Source of the DNA: Mesocentrotus franciscanus
Taxonomy: Eukaryota > Echinodermata > Echinoidea > Camarodonta > Strongylocentrotidae
NCBI GenBank assembly: GCA_037976565.1
Contig: CP137668.1
Span: 20,870,251-20,934,250, forward strand
DNA length: 64,000 nucleotides
Direction: 5' to 3'
Shown in pieces: positions 1 to 13,700 of this stretch (position 1 is its first letter; each line of letters starts with the position of its first letter). The notes beneath the pieces were generated by a model. It worked only from the letters and a program-made list of their open reading frames with translations, was not told the origin of the DNA and searched no databases. The position numbers and the translations under genes were made by a program.

Positions 1-214
1 TCAGAGACTACACCTTTCACTGACGCAGTACTACGTCAGCAAATCGTCACCTCTTCAACAAAGCGTAGCCATTCACAATACATGATGGTACATGTAGTAT
101 CGTCACCTCACCAACAAAGGATAGCCATTCACAATACATGATGGCAGTGGCGTTATGAGCAAAAACTTTTGGGGGATAAAAACAAAATCCGCATCACCAC
201 CAAGTAGCATAATG

Positions 215-1226
215 CAGGGGTGGCGGAGCATCTTCCAAAATAGGGGTGGGCAACAAAAAAAAGGCACTTTCTGGAAAAAAAGAGGCACCTACAAAGGGAA
301 GCATTAACAAAACATCATTGGTATATACCCCTTCATCGTCATGATTGTGATTACACTACCTGGGATGATATCAATATTTGTTTCTTTCTTTACGTGGTAC
401 AAGATACTGCTTAATTAAGCAACATACTTTGCAGTTGGGTGTAATGGTCTGAATATTAATTTTCGAGCGAGCAACAATTTTAAGATTTGTGAGGTGCCAG
501 TGCGAAAAATTACATCTTATAAAGAAGACAAAAAACAAACCCTGATGAGTATTAAGCACAATCTAATGAAGAAAGACTGAAAAGTTACATAATTATAACA
601 TCTATAAATGCGAGCGAGCTCTAGGGAAAATTAAAGAAAAAAAGGGGCTCTAAATCGCCTTGAATTAGGAGAAAGGAGGCACTTATCAAAAGGGAAAACG
701 ATAGTTATTAGAAAAGAAAAGGTGCTCGTGTCAAAGTAAAAAGGGCAATTATCAGAGGTGAAAATGGCACTTCTTGCACCTGAAAAGGAACACTCAACAG
801 AGATGAAAAAGGGCACTTGTGAGAAAGGAAAAGGGGAATCTGTTGAAGGAAAAGGGCACCTATCAGATGTTAAAAGGGGCATTTTGAAAAGGGGAGGGGC
901 TCATATAAAAAAAGGAAAAGGGGCACTTATCCGAAGGAAATATGGTACAGGAACAGGGGCACGTGTCAAAATAAAAGAGGCACTTATCACATTTAAGAGA
1001 AAAGGAAGGGGTTTTTATTAAGAATGAAAGAGTGCACTAAATAAAAAGGAAAAGGGACACGAGTCAAAATTATAAGGGCAACAAAGAGATGAAAAGAGAG
1101 GAAAAGGACAGTTATTAGATAAGAAAAGGGGCACTTGACCTATGTAAAAATGGTTTTTTGGGGGGTACCTGATAAAGTGGGGGGGGGGGCATAGTGCCCC
1201 CTACCCCACCGGGCGTGCCGCCTCTG
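215..1226. mobile_element. hAT-like non-autonomous element with G-rich 'ggggcactt' repeats
   Basis: Ends are CAGGGGTGGCGGAGC and, inverted, GTGCCGCCTCTG. Exact 8-bp direct repeats GCATAATG flank it (207-214 and 1227-1234), as expected of hAT transposition. The interior is a degenerate tandem array of short modules resembling aaaaggggcacttatcagag. It interrupts an older element related to 4146-5189: the halves at about 130-206 and 1235-1400 resemble that copy's sequence. No transposase is visible. Confidence 0.85.
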
Positions 1227-1234
1227 GCATAATG

Positions 1235-2538
1235 GACAAAAGTGAGAGAAAAAAACCCGGAAAATCATGTCATTTCAGCAACATTTGTATGTACTGGTAT
1301 CGAATTAGAACTAAACCACGTTTGAATTTTATTTGGAGTGTCAACTGCCCCGCGCCCCCACCAGTACGCCAGTGCATGATGGTACATGTAGTTCGTCACC
1401 TCACCAACAAAGGATAGCCATTCACAATACATGTAGTATCAATTTGGAAGAAAACAAAAACGGTAAATGAAGCTAGCTCCTGTGCAACTGGCGTGACATC
1501 GGGGATTTTGTTGTTGTTGTTGGATTGAGGGCCAGTATATTTTTCGATGTTGATCTTGATTTAGTTTCGTATAGTGGACTGGTAGGTCGAACTTTCACGG
1601 GCCGAATTTCAATCCCAACTCGCCCATGATAAAGACGGAGGGACGGGGAATTGTTAAATTCGCTACATGTTTTGTATTAAGAGCGCTTGGAGTCATGGAC
1701 AGAAAAGAATTATATAAAAATCCATTTAAATATACTTAATATAAGCGGTCAAAGGCTTTGTAAGAATACTGTTGATTTCCGTCTTCACTCGTTATATTAG
1801 CGTTATGAGCATGTTGTTTGCTCAATATTGCCTTGTGACTACACTGCGTTCGTGGAAAAGCAACTAAATAGCAAGGATTCAGCCGTTAATTCTGCCTGTA
1901 AGCTCTTTAGACTTTATTTCATATCGCAGAGGTCTGTGTAAATGATGATGATGTTATACAACAGTGTAGCGGTATAGTGGTAGATGAAACGCGAATCAAC
2001 AAGGCCACCAAATTGGAGGGGGGGCTTGTTATTTCTGTTTCACGTTCCTTTCTTCCTTCTTCCCTTCTCTCCTTGAGCTGTGATGTCCCAATTGCCTGAA
2101 ATTTGGGTCCCATAAATAAACTGAAAGGTTGAAGGTCAATCTGGAATTGTACAGACAGAAAGGAATATGCCCAAATCTTCGCTTTTGCTGACATTAATTA
2201 TGAAAAAAAAGTGTCCGTAATTATTTGTCGAGACTAGTTGGAAAAATAAAGATTTGCCGACATTTTGATATTTTCTACTCAAATAGTTCTGAATGATGTG
2301 TTGAGACTATAAAGGTCATAATCAAATAATCAAAATCCTAATTATTATTTTCCTTCATATTTGGTCTGATCCAAGCAGGTATATATCTTTGATGTAATTG
2401 GTAATGTAGGAGAGAAAATACCTTGGACTAGCCATCATATCAAACTCAACCTAATCGTAAGACATGGGTATGTCTTGCATGGATATGATCGCATGATGGC
2501 GCTATTGAAAATTTTGAGCTATGTACTTTTTAGTTTAA
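1235..2538. other. Downstream sequence without recognised gene
   Basis: The first about 165 bases are the right half of the older hAT-like remnant. The rest is ordinary AT-rich sequence in which I see no exon, RNA gene or clear repeat. Confidence 0.6.
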
Positions 2539-3298
2539 AGCCCAAGTCCACTCCAAAAATAACTTGCCTTTAATATAACCAAAAAATCAGACAAACCAAT
2601 CAAAAACAGTTTGAGCAAAATCGGATAACTAATAAGAAAGTTATGAATTTTTGAAAAAGTATGTAAAACTAAAAAAAAATGGAAATTACTACACAAATTG
2701 CCAATTTGGTTATCAGTTTGTGACGTCATGTCCTCACTACTTATCAATTGCTTTATATAGTTTAATCCCATTAATTTCCTTTTATCCCCAAAACTTGATT
2801 TCGCCATGCCTTTGCCCAGGTTATATGATTTGTATCATATTGCGTGCATGACATTTCCCAACATCTTTTATAAATTTTGAATAAGAATTGAAACTACTTT
2901 TCTAAATATTGTATTTCATAATTATTGATTTTTATATAAATAGTTTATCAAAATTCAAATTTTTCATGATTTAACTGGAAAAAATTACTCTATATTAGTG
3001 CATCCACACCAAAAACATATTACTATCAATCTAACTTGGATGCTGGTGTGAAGAAATAAGATTCTTAGGGGAAAATAGGAAATTTATATTATCAATATAA
3101 AGAAAATAATTAGTGGATAGTGAGGACCATACGTCACAGACTCATGAGTGAGTTGCCAATTTGTGTAGTGATTTTCATGTCATTAAAAATTCATAACTTT
3201 CTTATTAGTTATCCGATTTTGCTCAAACTTTTTTGATTGGTTTGTCTGATTTTTCTGGTTCTATTAAAAGTAAGTTATTTTTGGAGTGGACTTGGGCT
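2539..3298. mobile_element. TTAA-flanked MITE (760 bp)
   Basis: Inverted ends AGCCCAAGTCCACTCC and GGAGTGGACTTGGGCT are flanked by TTAA on both sides (2535-2538 and 3299-3302). Most of the element folds back on itself. Internal sequence such as aaagttatgaatttttgaaa is shared with the elements at 22404, 25680 and 27154. TTAA targeting is known for piggyBac and Kolobok; the superfamily here is inferred. Confidence 0.85.
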
Positions 3299-3559
3299 TT
3301 AAGTCTAGTGTAAGCCAATAAATTCCAGTTTATTTCTAAATTTCCATTGTAAAGCTTCTACATGCAGGTAATGAAAAGGTTGTCATGGAGTTAATTAAGA
3401 GCAAAGATGGGTTATGATGCAAAATTTTCGTAATGTACAGTGCGACTCTTATGTTAATTGCTAAATTACGTGCAGATCAACACTCGTGGCAAACCTTCGA
3501 TTGTGCAAATCGGCACTTGTAGCAAAGTATAGGTTAATAATAAAGCCATCAATCCTCGC

Positions 3560-3747
3560 CAGGGCGGATCCAGCCGGCGGCAAGGGAGGGGCCGAAAAGG
3601 GGCAGATTTTTTTTTGCCTCCGAAAATTGAATTTTTAAAACCACCACCCCTGAGCGCCAGGAGGAGGCCCATCTTCTTTTCTTTACAAAAAGGGCGTTTT
3701 TACCTGTTTTTTCTAGGGAGGGCCCGGCCCTCCTGGATCCGCCACTG
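3560..3747. mobile_element. Short hAT-like element, CAGGGCGGATCCAG ends
   Basis: Inverted ends CAGGGCGGATCCAG and CTGGATCCGCCACTG match those of the 15219-15514 element, and internal sequence such as ccggcggcaagggaggg is shared. The flanking 8-mers do not match, so this copy is old or rearranged. Confidence 0.65.
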
Positions 3748-4145
3748 GAGTTACCTAAAGATTGGTGAGTGGGTACTGTGATAATAGTATGAATAGATTG
3801 CGTGAACTTCTTACAGGATATTTAAATAAACTTTAGTTTAAAATATGATAAATTATGAGAATATCCATATTTACCCAATGGCTGTAAAGCAATATTTAAA
3901 TAAATACTATTATTGAATTCAATTGAATACTTTCTGAAATTAGCATCAGATAGAAGTAAATGTATTAAAATTTCATTTTGAGAAAACGATAGGCAAATAC
4001 ATGTATGTTTAGTTTTTCAATGCAATCGTTAATGATACTGTTTTGTTGTATGATACATGTTCTGCCGTGCCTTCATCTGAATCTAACAGGGATCTTTTTT
4101 TTAAATATTAAAATATCGTATATTTTTAAAATTCATACTTATGCA

Positions 4146-5189
4146 CAGGGGCGGCGATTTCTTTTCATGACCGGGGGAATGCGAGGGCCGAGGAGCAGTG
4201 GCGTAATGAGAAAAACGTTGGGGGCAGAACAAAATCCGCATCACCACCACTCTTACCTGTCACATGCAGGCCACGCGGAACGTTTTTCAAAGTTGGGGAG
4301 GGGAGGGGGGCTAAAGTATTTACGATCAGGTAGAGCAAAGCGAGCGAAGCAAGTGGAGCGTAAATTGACGTGGGGTCCAGGGGCAAAGCTCCGGCGGGGT
4401 CATGGGGCGGGGTTTCAGGCATTTAATTAAGGTCAGATGAGCATCTAGGGCGGAGCCCCGGATGCTCAGGCGTTTAGGCATTTAATTACGGTCAGATGAG
4501 CATATTTTGATACCTTATTTGTGACACTGGCATGCAGGTCATTAATTGGAGTGGGGTCCAGGGTGCGGACCCCCCCCCCAGAAGCTCAGGGGTTTTAGGC
4601 ATTAAATTACGATCAGGTGAGCTTCTAGGAGCCGCCTTAGGGCCCTTGGTGGGGTCCAGGGGGCAGATCGAGCCCCAAGCTCAGGGAAAAATCATGCCAT
4701 TGCAGCAAAATTTGTAAATCACTGTATCGAATTAGATATAAACCATGTTTGAACTGTATATGGGTGGGGGAACTACCCCAGCCGCCCCAATCAGTACGCA
4801 AGTGCGAGGGAGCATAGTGAACGAGAGGGGTGAAGGTGACGGAATTGACTACCCCCTCACAGGTTTTTGAAGTTTTGTTGTATTACATTCCTTAGCAAAA
4901 CTATAGTATAAAAAGAAGCAATATACTTTTTTCACACTTCACTTTTCTCGGTATTTACTTGTACATTTTGAAGGATATTATGCGAGGAGCGAGTGAGAAG
5001 ATTTTGCATTTTCATTTGTCTAAACGCTGCACTCTTGGTCCCAGAGCCTAAAAGTGGGTTGCAGCCTTTAGTCAGTATTTGCTATACATTTTTGTTTTAC
5101 ACTTTTTCAAATTTTCAGGGTTGGACGATCCCCTAAAAAAAAATCGAGGGGTGGGGACGTGTCCCCGTCCCCCAGGATCGCCGCCCCTG
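4146..5189. mobile_element. hAT-like non-autonomous element, 1.04 kb
   Basis: Ends CAGGGGCGGCGAT and ATCGCCGCCCCTG, with exact 8-bp target duplications CTTATGCA at 4138-4145 and 5190-5197. Nearly the same length and interior as 38546-39588, including the repeated ggcatttaattaaggtcaga modules. No long ORF or transposase motif. Confidence 0.92.
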
Positions 5190-5197
5190 CTTATGCA

Positions 5198-7674
5198 TGT
5201 ATCATACACACAAATATGCAAGGAATATGGATGATAATTCAAGTTTTAGTTTTATTATAACAGTGGCCACTTTGAAATAACACTCAATCACATGAAAACA
5301 TAACTTTCAATTTCAAACGTAAATAAAACAATATTTGACCTGTGCATGTGTGAACATTGATAAACTGCATTTGTTGAAATATAATAGCTACATTTATATA
5401 ATAGCTACATGTATATATTGCGTACATATCCGCTTCACGTTATGCAAATCTAGATCTGGATTATCATTGAAAAGAAATCAAACAGATGGTACAAATCAAG
5501 TGAAATGAACAATCAATGTGAAAATTGAAGGGAAAAAAGGATACATACGCCGATGCCACACTCCTACTCATTAGTTTTCCAAAGTGTTCTTGGTTATACG
5601 TTACACATACATGTTGTATATTTAATTTTTCTCAAAGTTTCTACTTTTTATTATGTACAAAATTTATCAGATTCGTTTAAAAACATATTTCAGGGCAAGT
5701 GGGTAAACAGACAGTACCGTAGATATATACCTGTTTATCATAACTTCGTGAAAGTTGTGAAACAATAAAAGAAGGATGAAATGAGAATGATTTCTTTTTA
5801 ATTTCAAGGATATGAGTGAAGTTGATCCTTTATACTAGAGAAACGTCAAATTCCTCACTCGTGAAAATAAATAGAAGATGGCATAAATCTTAAAATAATA
5901 ATGTACCGTGTTTTCTATAAGAGGATATAATAACACGATAGCAAGTACTTTCCAAAAATCAACTCAAAGGCAATTTCAATACCAATTGTATATCCAAAAG
6001 AAATCATGCTCGGATAGCGTAAAACGTCATTGATTATGTTCGCACGTTTCATATATAGGGTGATGGAAGGGGCTATTGAAATTTTGTTAATAAACAGTAT
6101 TGCTATATTCACCATGCAAATGAAAAAATGAAACTTCTGGTAATAAAGTAACATATACATGTATGTAAATACATGTATTTGGCAATCTCCATAGCTTGTT
6201 AGGTTTTTATTTCTGATCAGCATTAAATAATAATTGCAATCAATATTTTAGCTGTTGAAATACATGTACAATCTAACGAATGTAGGATGCATCATGAAAG
6301 GTTCCTTATTTATCTGGCTTTAATTGTTTATATAGATGTTATTGTTTTATCTAGTTTTTATTGTTTATCTAGTTTTCTATTGTTAATCTAGTTTTTTAAA
6401 ATCATTTATCTAGTTTTAATCAACAAGGCATAAATAGATGACAACCAAACTAACAATAAAGGATACAAACAACAAAAAATAATACTACAGCTCTAAAGCC
6501 TAACGGACACTACATCATCCGACTGCGATTCGACTCTTGAAGAAATGGCAATAACATTATTCATGGAAATCTAAACAAAGATCGTTTTGCTGGTTTACAT
6601 TGTAAATAAGATAAGAATAATAACAACCAGAATGTTAGTGCCTTTAGCCTTCTTGAAAGAATAAATGCCGCATCGGCATCAAATCGTAGACAATCGTACT
6701 ACTGGTCTGACGTCACTACGATTCTAAGCCGATTTAGCTTTTCCTCCTTCAAGGAAGCTTGAAATCCCCTAAAATTTAGGTATTATAAATCACATGACTA
6801 ACAAGATCCTCGATCATTAAGATTTTACATGTTTGAATGTTCATGTAAAATGCTATTGTAAATTCTTCTAAAATCGGATCGCAATCGAAGCGCTGAGCCT
6901 TATACAACCCAATACCAGCAATGCTACAAGTTTATCTTTGTCGTAAATTAACCGGTTTACTAATATAATATTCAATTCTTTTGATATATACCGAAAGACA
7001 TCACTTTGCATACATTGGTTCATTCTACATCCGGTCCGACCCCTTTCCTTATTAGGCAATATATACATGTATCTAAGAAATATATATGATATATGATGAA
7101 ATTAGTAAGCCAGTTTATTCACAAAAAGTAATGATATGAAATTAAATCTTAATTCTATGTCATTTCCTTTCTTGATATTTTCCGTATCAATTGACAAAGC
7201 TAATGTTGATAAATTATAGCATCCATTATTCTTAAAAGGCAATCGCATCTTAATAAATTTAGTAACTTGTTTTGAATGGTTTTGAATAAAAACATAACAA
7301 TCAGAGGAACGAAATCATATATAGAATAAGAGTCTTCAGCCTAATTGAAAATTGAAGTAACATGCTTTAAATGGGAACCCCAAGGTGATGAATCGGCAAT
7401 GTCACTGTGATATGACTACTTCTCCCATTATTTTTTCTGCAAACCAAATTACTAAGATATCATTTATCAACATTTATGACGAAGAAGGATCTTTTGGGGC
7501 GGAGTTGTAATAACATGGGATGGTTCCTTTAGTTCTGTTGTTATTGTTGTTTTCAGCCTATTCAACTTGTTATATAGGTTGGATTGCCCTTTTTGAAAGC
7601 CCTATTTATCAACCACGAACGAAGTTTGTAATTAGAGCGAGATATACCTTTGATCTGCGTAGAATAGTGAGATA
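5198..7674. other. Sequence 3' of the NRF-6-like gene
   Basis: AT-rich, with no coding exon I can support. It probably contains the gene's 3' UTR next to 7675. It also holds the minisatellite at 6310-6425. Confidence 0.55.
6310..6425. repeat. Short minisatellite, tttatctagttttt units
   Basis: About five degenerate units containing ttatctagtttt, separated by 5-12 bases. Confidence 0.6.
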
Positions 7675-7785
7675 TTATCTCTTGAGGAACATCTTCTGAA
7701 GACTACTAATTGGCATTTCAACCAACGAAGAAAGAATGAAAGCTGCTGAGTAGCTGATCGTTACGAAACCGGCGAACAGAAAACT
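7675..7785 (-). CDS. nrf-6-like: NRF-6-like terminal exon 15
   Basis: Encodes the last helix (FAGFVTISYSAAFILSSLVE) and the tail MPISSLQKMFLKR before TAA. It corresponds to the family's final helix followed by Glu-x-Pro. The acceptor is acaatttcttactccag. A TTTATT on the plus strand at 7114-7119 is a possible polyadenylation signal (AATAAA on the gene strand), about 560 bases past the stop; nothing else supports it. Confidence 0.92.
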   Translation of the reverse strand, partial: SFLFAGFVTISYSAAFILSSLVEMPISSLQKMFLKR

Positions 7786-10700
7786 CTGGAGTAAGAAATT
7801 GTAAGACAAGAATATGGATATTCATCTTAATTGGACGTGTAAGAAATTGCTTTTTATCCCTCATTCCTATACCTTTATCAAGAGTCAATTACAGTATTAA
7901 TATCAATTTTCGTTTCATTTCAAATCATTTCTAATGTTCAATGAGTTGGCGTACCATTGACGTCGAAAATGTAATACCTCAAAAAAAAAACATTTCAGAA
8001 TACATGTATATTTATGCACTATTGAAAGCACAGCACAAAACTCATTTGTCATATTTATCAGAAACACCTCTTTACGTTTGGGGCATCACTTAACTTGGCA
8101 TACTATTTTTTTCTTGGAAATCTGGCCACGAAAATTATTTAAATATATGGCAAAAAGCCTTATTTAAACCTAAACTGATTTTACTCTGAGCTGCGACAAT
8201 GCCACTGTCAGTGGAGGAAATGAGATGGAAAATTTGTTGAATAAACAAAAGTCAACAAAGAGATTTGTTCTCTGTGACTTTGATTTTTGTCCTTGATTTA
8301 TTTTGTACAGTGAAGGGGGCACGTGTCTTGATCGTTTTATTTTCTTAAATTTACATGGTAAATAATTAGTGTACGCTTGTAAATACCTGATTGATGACGG
8401 AAGCATTATAGATCATTGAGATTGTTCCAGTGTAGAGGTAGATAATAGCAGGATGTAATAAATATGCACAGAACGTCAACCTAGACAGAGGGATCCATAG
8501 ACTCCAAGAAAGGAATCGATTTATCACACCTATATACACGGGACAATAGGTGGAGGGTAAGCATCTTCAATTCCCCTTTCATGGAAATTCAACAGGATTT
8601 CGACATCATTTCTTAACCCATTCAACATAGATAACTCTTCAATACTCTCCTTTGGTCGCCTGGAGGAAACGCGATGTTCCTCTTTCAAATGGTATCCAAA
8701 TACTATACTTCCTGAGCTTTGTTTAAAAGATATCGTGACGGTGGTAGTTCCTCACGGCTAGAACGAAAAAGTGTGCAGCGCTTTTCATGATTTCAGGAAT
8801 AATAGGATGGCCACTATTTGCTCCTGCGACATCATTGCTCCGGGCTTTATTTCGGCAAAAGTATATAATTATAAGGTTGGGGTTAGAGTTGCATTTGGGT
8901 TTCAGGTTAGGTTTAGGGTTCTGTATAGTGTTGGATCCAGGTTAGAAGTTAAGAATTGGGTTAGTGAAACAACGTGGAGCAGCTGTTGCAAGAGCAAGTG
9001 TCGTACAATCCAACTTTGAAGTGAATGGAAGTGACGCAGGCGCGGATCCAGGATTTCTTAGACGGGTGGGGGGCACAATTTTTTTTTCTCCCGCAAATTT
9101 GAAAATCACGCCGGTTGAAAATTCGCTCAGTGGGGTGGGGGCAAGGGTAGTGAGCACTAATTTTTTTTCCCGCAAATTTGAAAATCGCGCCGGTTGAAAA
9201 TTCGCTCAGTGGGGGCACGTGTCCCTGTGCCACCACCCCCCCTGGATCCGCCAATGTGACGTCAGTCTACCCAGGCGCACTGCTGCTCATTTCATTTGAT
9301 TTCACTCGATATGTAAACTTGTCATGATATATCATACCGTGACGAGATACAATTCAATTATATTCATTTCCAAGCGAGCAAAGATTTTTTTCCTTCTACT
9401 GATGAGGTTCACACGTTCGCACTATTTACAGCGATAAATATGATTATGACATACGGAAAATTCATTTCAGGTCCCCTTTGTATCATTAAAAAAAATTATT
9501 TTCATACATTAACCTCAGTTCTGCGGGGTAATTGTCCTGGACTAATTTTCCTAGCAGTAATTTTTCTGTCCTTGTATAATTTTCCTGGGGTAATTTTTGT
9601 CTTTAGGGTAATTGCCAGGGGGTAGTTGCCCGGGAGGTAAATGTCCAAAAGGATAGTTGTCCGGATACGGCTGCAGTCTCAAATACGTCTCAATAACAGA
9701 CTTATATTAATATATATATATATATAAAATAATAATTTGAAAATGTTTGGAGTCCGGAGACCAATAACTCAGTTTTTAAAATTGTGTGAGAGATGTTTAT
9801 AAAAACGTATTTTCAACTTTTTGCAACTTTTAGACTTCTTTCTTTCATTCCTATGGTTCAAATATTTATTTGAGTATCTGACAGCCTGCAGTCGGAAAAA
9901 AAACATCCTGAGAGGAACATTTACACACAAAAAATTCCCCTGATACAGCACACTTGAAGTCACTATACAAACAAAAAAATGTGGCTAATTTCGGCTAGAG
10001 CGCCGCACTGCGCCGCGACCCGAAACAATTATAAAAGCACTTGAAAACAAATTTATGTCGAATTATTCGACCGCTTTCGTGTTTTACTGAAATAAGATGG
10101 AGCCAACATTTAACCATTTACGGAAACATGGGACCAGGATATTACGACTACAAAGAGAGTATGTTACTTACCTCCGTAACCATGGTGACAAGAGAATACC
10201 ACCCAGGATAGAGCTAATGTCCATGCAAGGCTCTGCAAGCAACCATATACTACATTCGTAGCCTTGTCTGGTGGTACAGTCTCTAGCCCAGGATGATTAA
10301 AAACGCCATAAAGACCGTAAACGATTGACATTCCAATAGCAAATGCAGTAAGCCAACCAAGTAGAACTGCGATCTGAAGTTTGGAACCAAATAAAAAAAG
10401 ACATATTTATGGAGGATACTCAGATATCTGAATTGAAGTAATGGTTAATTCAATATTTCATTTCGATCAGAGATCAGCGGCAAATCGGAGCACAACTTAA
10501 AATTGAGCAGACGATCTTCTGCTTCTTGGATTTCATGCGTTACTGAATGTTGATAATAACAAATTTCAGTAAACATAGAATACAAGATGTTCTCTATGTT
10601 TTTATATTTTTGGTGACAGCTCCATGTGATTCTCTAGTAAAGATTTCTTTATTATTTTCAGAAATTTTCTTTTCCAAAACCTGAATCAATATTATACATG

Positions 10701-13700
10701 TATATCAAAATAAACGAAAACAGCAGTAAGAGGGCAAAACTTCTTACCGTGTGTAATCTTGGAACTGTTTTATTCTTCAAAATATGCAGAAAATATCCCA
10801 TTGCAATACCGACCAAGTATGCTGTTGCGCATGCGTAGGGTTTTACAGAAAATGTGAACATGAGTCCACTAGCTCGACCTGCAACTCTGTTGAAAAATTC
10901 CAATGTAAAGAAGATAACATCATATTATTACAGTTATTTCCTCAATTATCAAAGATCACAGATTCTTATAATACTCATGAATTTCAAAATTTGCAAAATA
11001 TTATGATGATCAAGATTCTAGAAAAGGCAAGAGTAAAATAAAAGATTTAGATTTATATTCATATCAATCAGTTTTGTAACTGACAATGCTACCCTGTAAA
11101 CATAAAACTACACAGAAATAATAAAAAAACAAGTCAACGCAAAGCGTAGCATCCCCTCGCAGGGTACAAATGGCCTATATATGTCAGAACAAGTTACTTT
11201 CATTAGACTATACTATTATATTACCAGGCAAGGATGTTAACCACATTTTCACATTATAATTAAGTGTTTTGCATATTTGATGAGATATGACCTTTAACCT
11301 TTGACCTACGTACTCGGACATCGAACTTAGGCTGGATTTTTATACCATGTACCTTCATATTAAATTTCATTAAAATTCGTCAAACATTACTAAAGTTATC
11401 AAACGGAAACCAGATTCACATATTTAATGAGCTATGACCTTTGACCTACATACTACGAAATCGAACTTAGGCTGTGTTTTGATACCATGTACCTTCATAT
11501 CAAATTTCATTAAAATCCGTCAAACATTACTAAAGTTATCGATCGGAAACGAGATTCGCATACTTAATGAGCTATGACCTTTGACCTATATACTCGGAAA
11601 TTGAACTTAGGCTGTGTTATGATACCATGTACCTTCATATCAAATTTCATTAAAATCCGTCAAACATTACTAAAGTTATCGATCGGAAGCCAGATTCGCA
11701 TATTTAATGAGCTATGACCTTTGACCTACATACTCGAAAATTGAACTTAGGCTTTTTTTTTATACCATGTACCTTTATATCAAATTTCATTAAAATCCGT
11801 CAAACATTAAGTTATCGATTGAAAACCAGATGTGTATTTTTTCGCATATTAAATGAGCTATGACCTTTGACCTACATACCCCAAAATCGAACTTAGGCTG
11901 TGTTTTGATACCATGTACCTTCATATCAAATTTTATGAAAATCCGTCAAAAATTTCTGAAGTTATCGATCGGAAACCAAATTCGCATATTTAATGAGCTA
12001 TGACCTTTGACCTACATACTCGGAAATTGAACTTAGGCTTTTTTTTATACCATGTACCTTTATATCAAATTTCATTAAAATCCGTCAAACATTACTAAAG
12101 TTATCGATCAGAAACCAGATGTATATTTTTCGCATATTTAATGAGCTATGACCTTTGACGTTTGACCTACATACTCCGAAATCGAACTTAGCCTGTATTT
12201 TGATACCATGTACCTTCATATCAAATTTCAACAAAATCCGTCAAACATTAATCTGAAGTTATCGATCGGAAACCAAATTTGTTACGAACTGACGGACGCA
12301 CGCACGGAAGGAAGGAAGGAAGGAAGGACGGACGGCGGCGTTTCTATATCCTCCGACTTCGTCGGCGAGGGGATAATAAGTAACAAATAAATATTACCAC
12401 TGAAACTGATTGGGTGATAGCCATTGAAAGCAGTGTAATGATGCCATTATGTCATGCACCCGGCACATGGTTTCCTTCTAATAATTTACTCCCCAAAAAA
12501 GAAAGAAGATACAACAATAGATTAACATATTTTGTCGGCAAATATGAGCCTACAATATCTTTTATAATACTGTTAATCGGCTGCCCTTACATCTCAGTAT
12601 CAATATAGAAATCTCCAAAGATTAGTTAACCATTAATTCAAATAGATCGCATGCACGTTTAAGCCCTCGGCCAAATTTATTCGATTAGGATTCATCCTTT
12701 TTTATAATTTCAAAATAGTTCATTTAATCTATCTTAAAGAAGGTCAAAGTCTTGAAAAAAGTTCAGACATGTAAAACATGTAAAATGAGAAGACAATGTG
12801 AATTTACGTATTAATGATCTGAGTGGCTGCGTAGTCCCTGGATGAGAAGATGACAGCGCGTATTATAATACTGGCGATAGATAGTAGAGTCAGTGCAGCA
12901 ATGCCAATAGCTGGAAACCTGAAGGAGGAAAGCATATCAAACATAAAGATAAATTACAACGTGATTGTAGCGTAGTAATGTGGTCGGTAAACATATCTAT
13001 AAAAGTACACACATATTAGAAAATAATGACAATAATAACATAGAAACAGTACAAACCTAAAGGATATAATAATAATTATGTTTACACAGGGAAGCCTCAT
13101 CGGCACCAATGCTATTTTTCCTGAGGGCCCTACAATTATTATTACCCCAGCACTTGACAGGTACCCAAGTACACCTGGGTGGAGAGTGGCAAATGGGGAT
13201 CAATATCTTACCAACAGACGTTTAGTGTCGGGGTGGGATTCCAAACCCTCAACCCTTGGATTGAAAGTCAAGTCAATGAACCACTATACCGCGACACCTC
13301 GAAGGCAAGGCACATACAAAATACTACTACATGAACTTCTACATGTATTACACTAAATCATTTATTGAAAATATTTCTATATCGGGTACCCATTTTTTGT
13401 ATATACTAAACTTGGGTTGAGAGTGGCAACTTTAGATTTATGTATTGCCAGAGGACATAATTTCCTTTGCTGGTATTACTTGATTCACAGTTTGAATATG
13501 AATTAGGCTATATGGATCTTGTAGTTTCACAGTTTGAATATGATTTATATGGATCTTGAAATTGAAAAACGTTTTACCTGATGACAACCTACACGGTAGG
13601 CAACATGATATCATACATTTGTCCCTCTTAATTTTTTCATCGCGTCAGTCAAGGGTGTTGTTTCCGAACCTAATACTATCAAATATTTACATTACCATTA

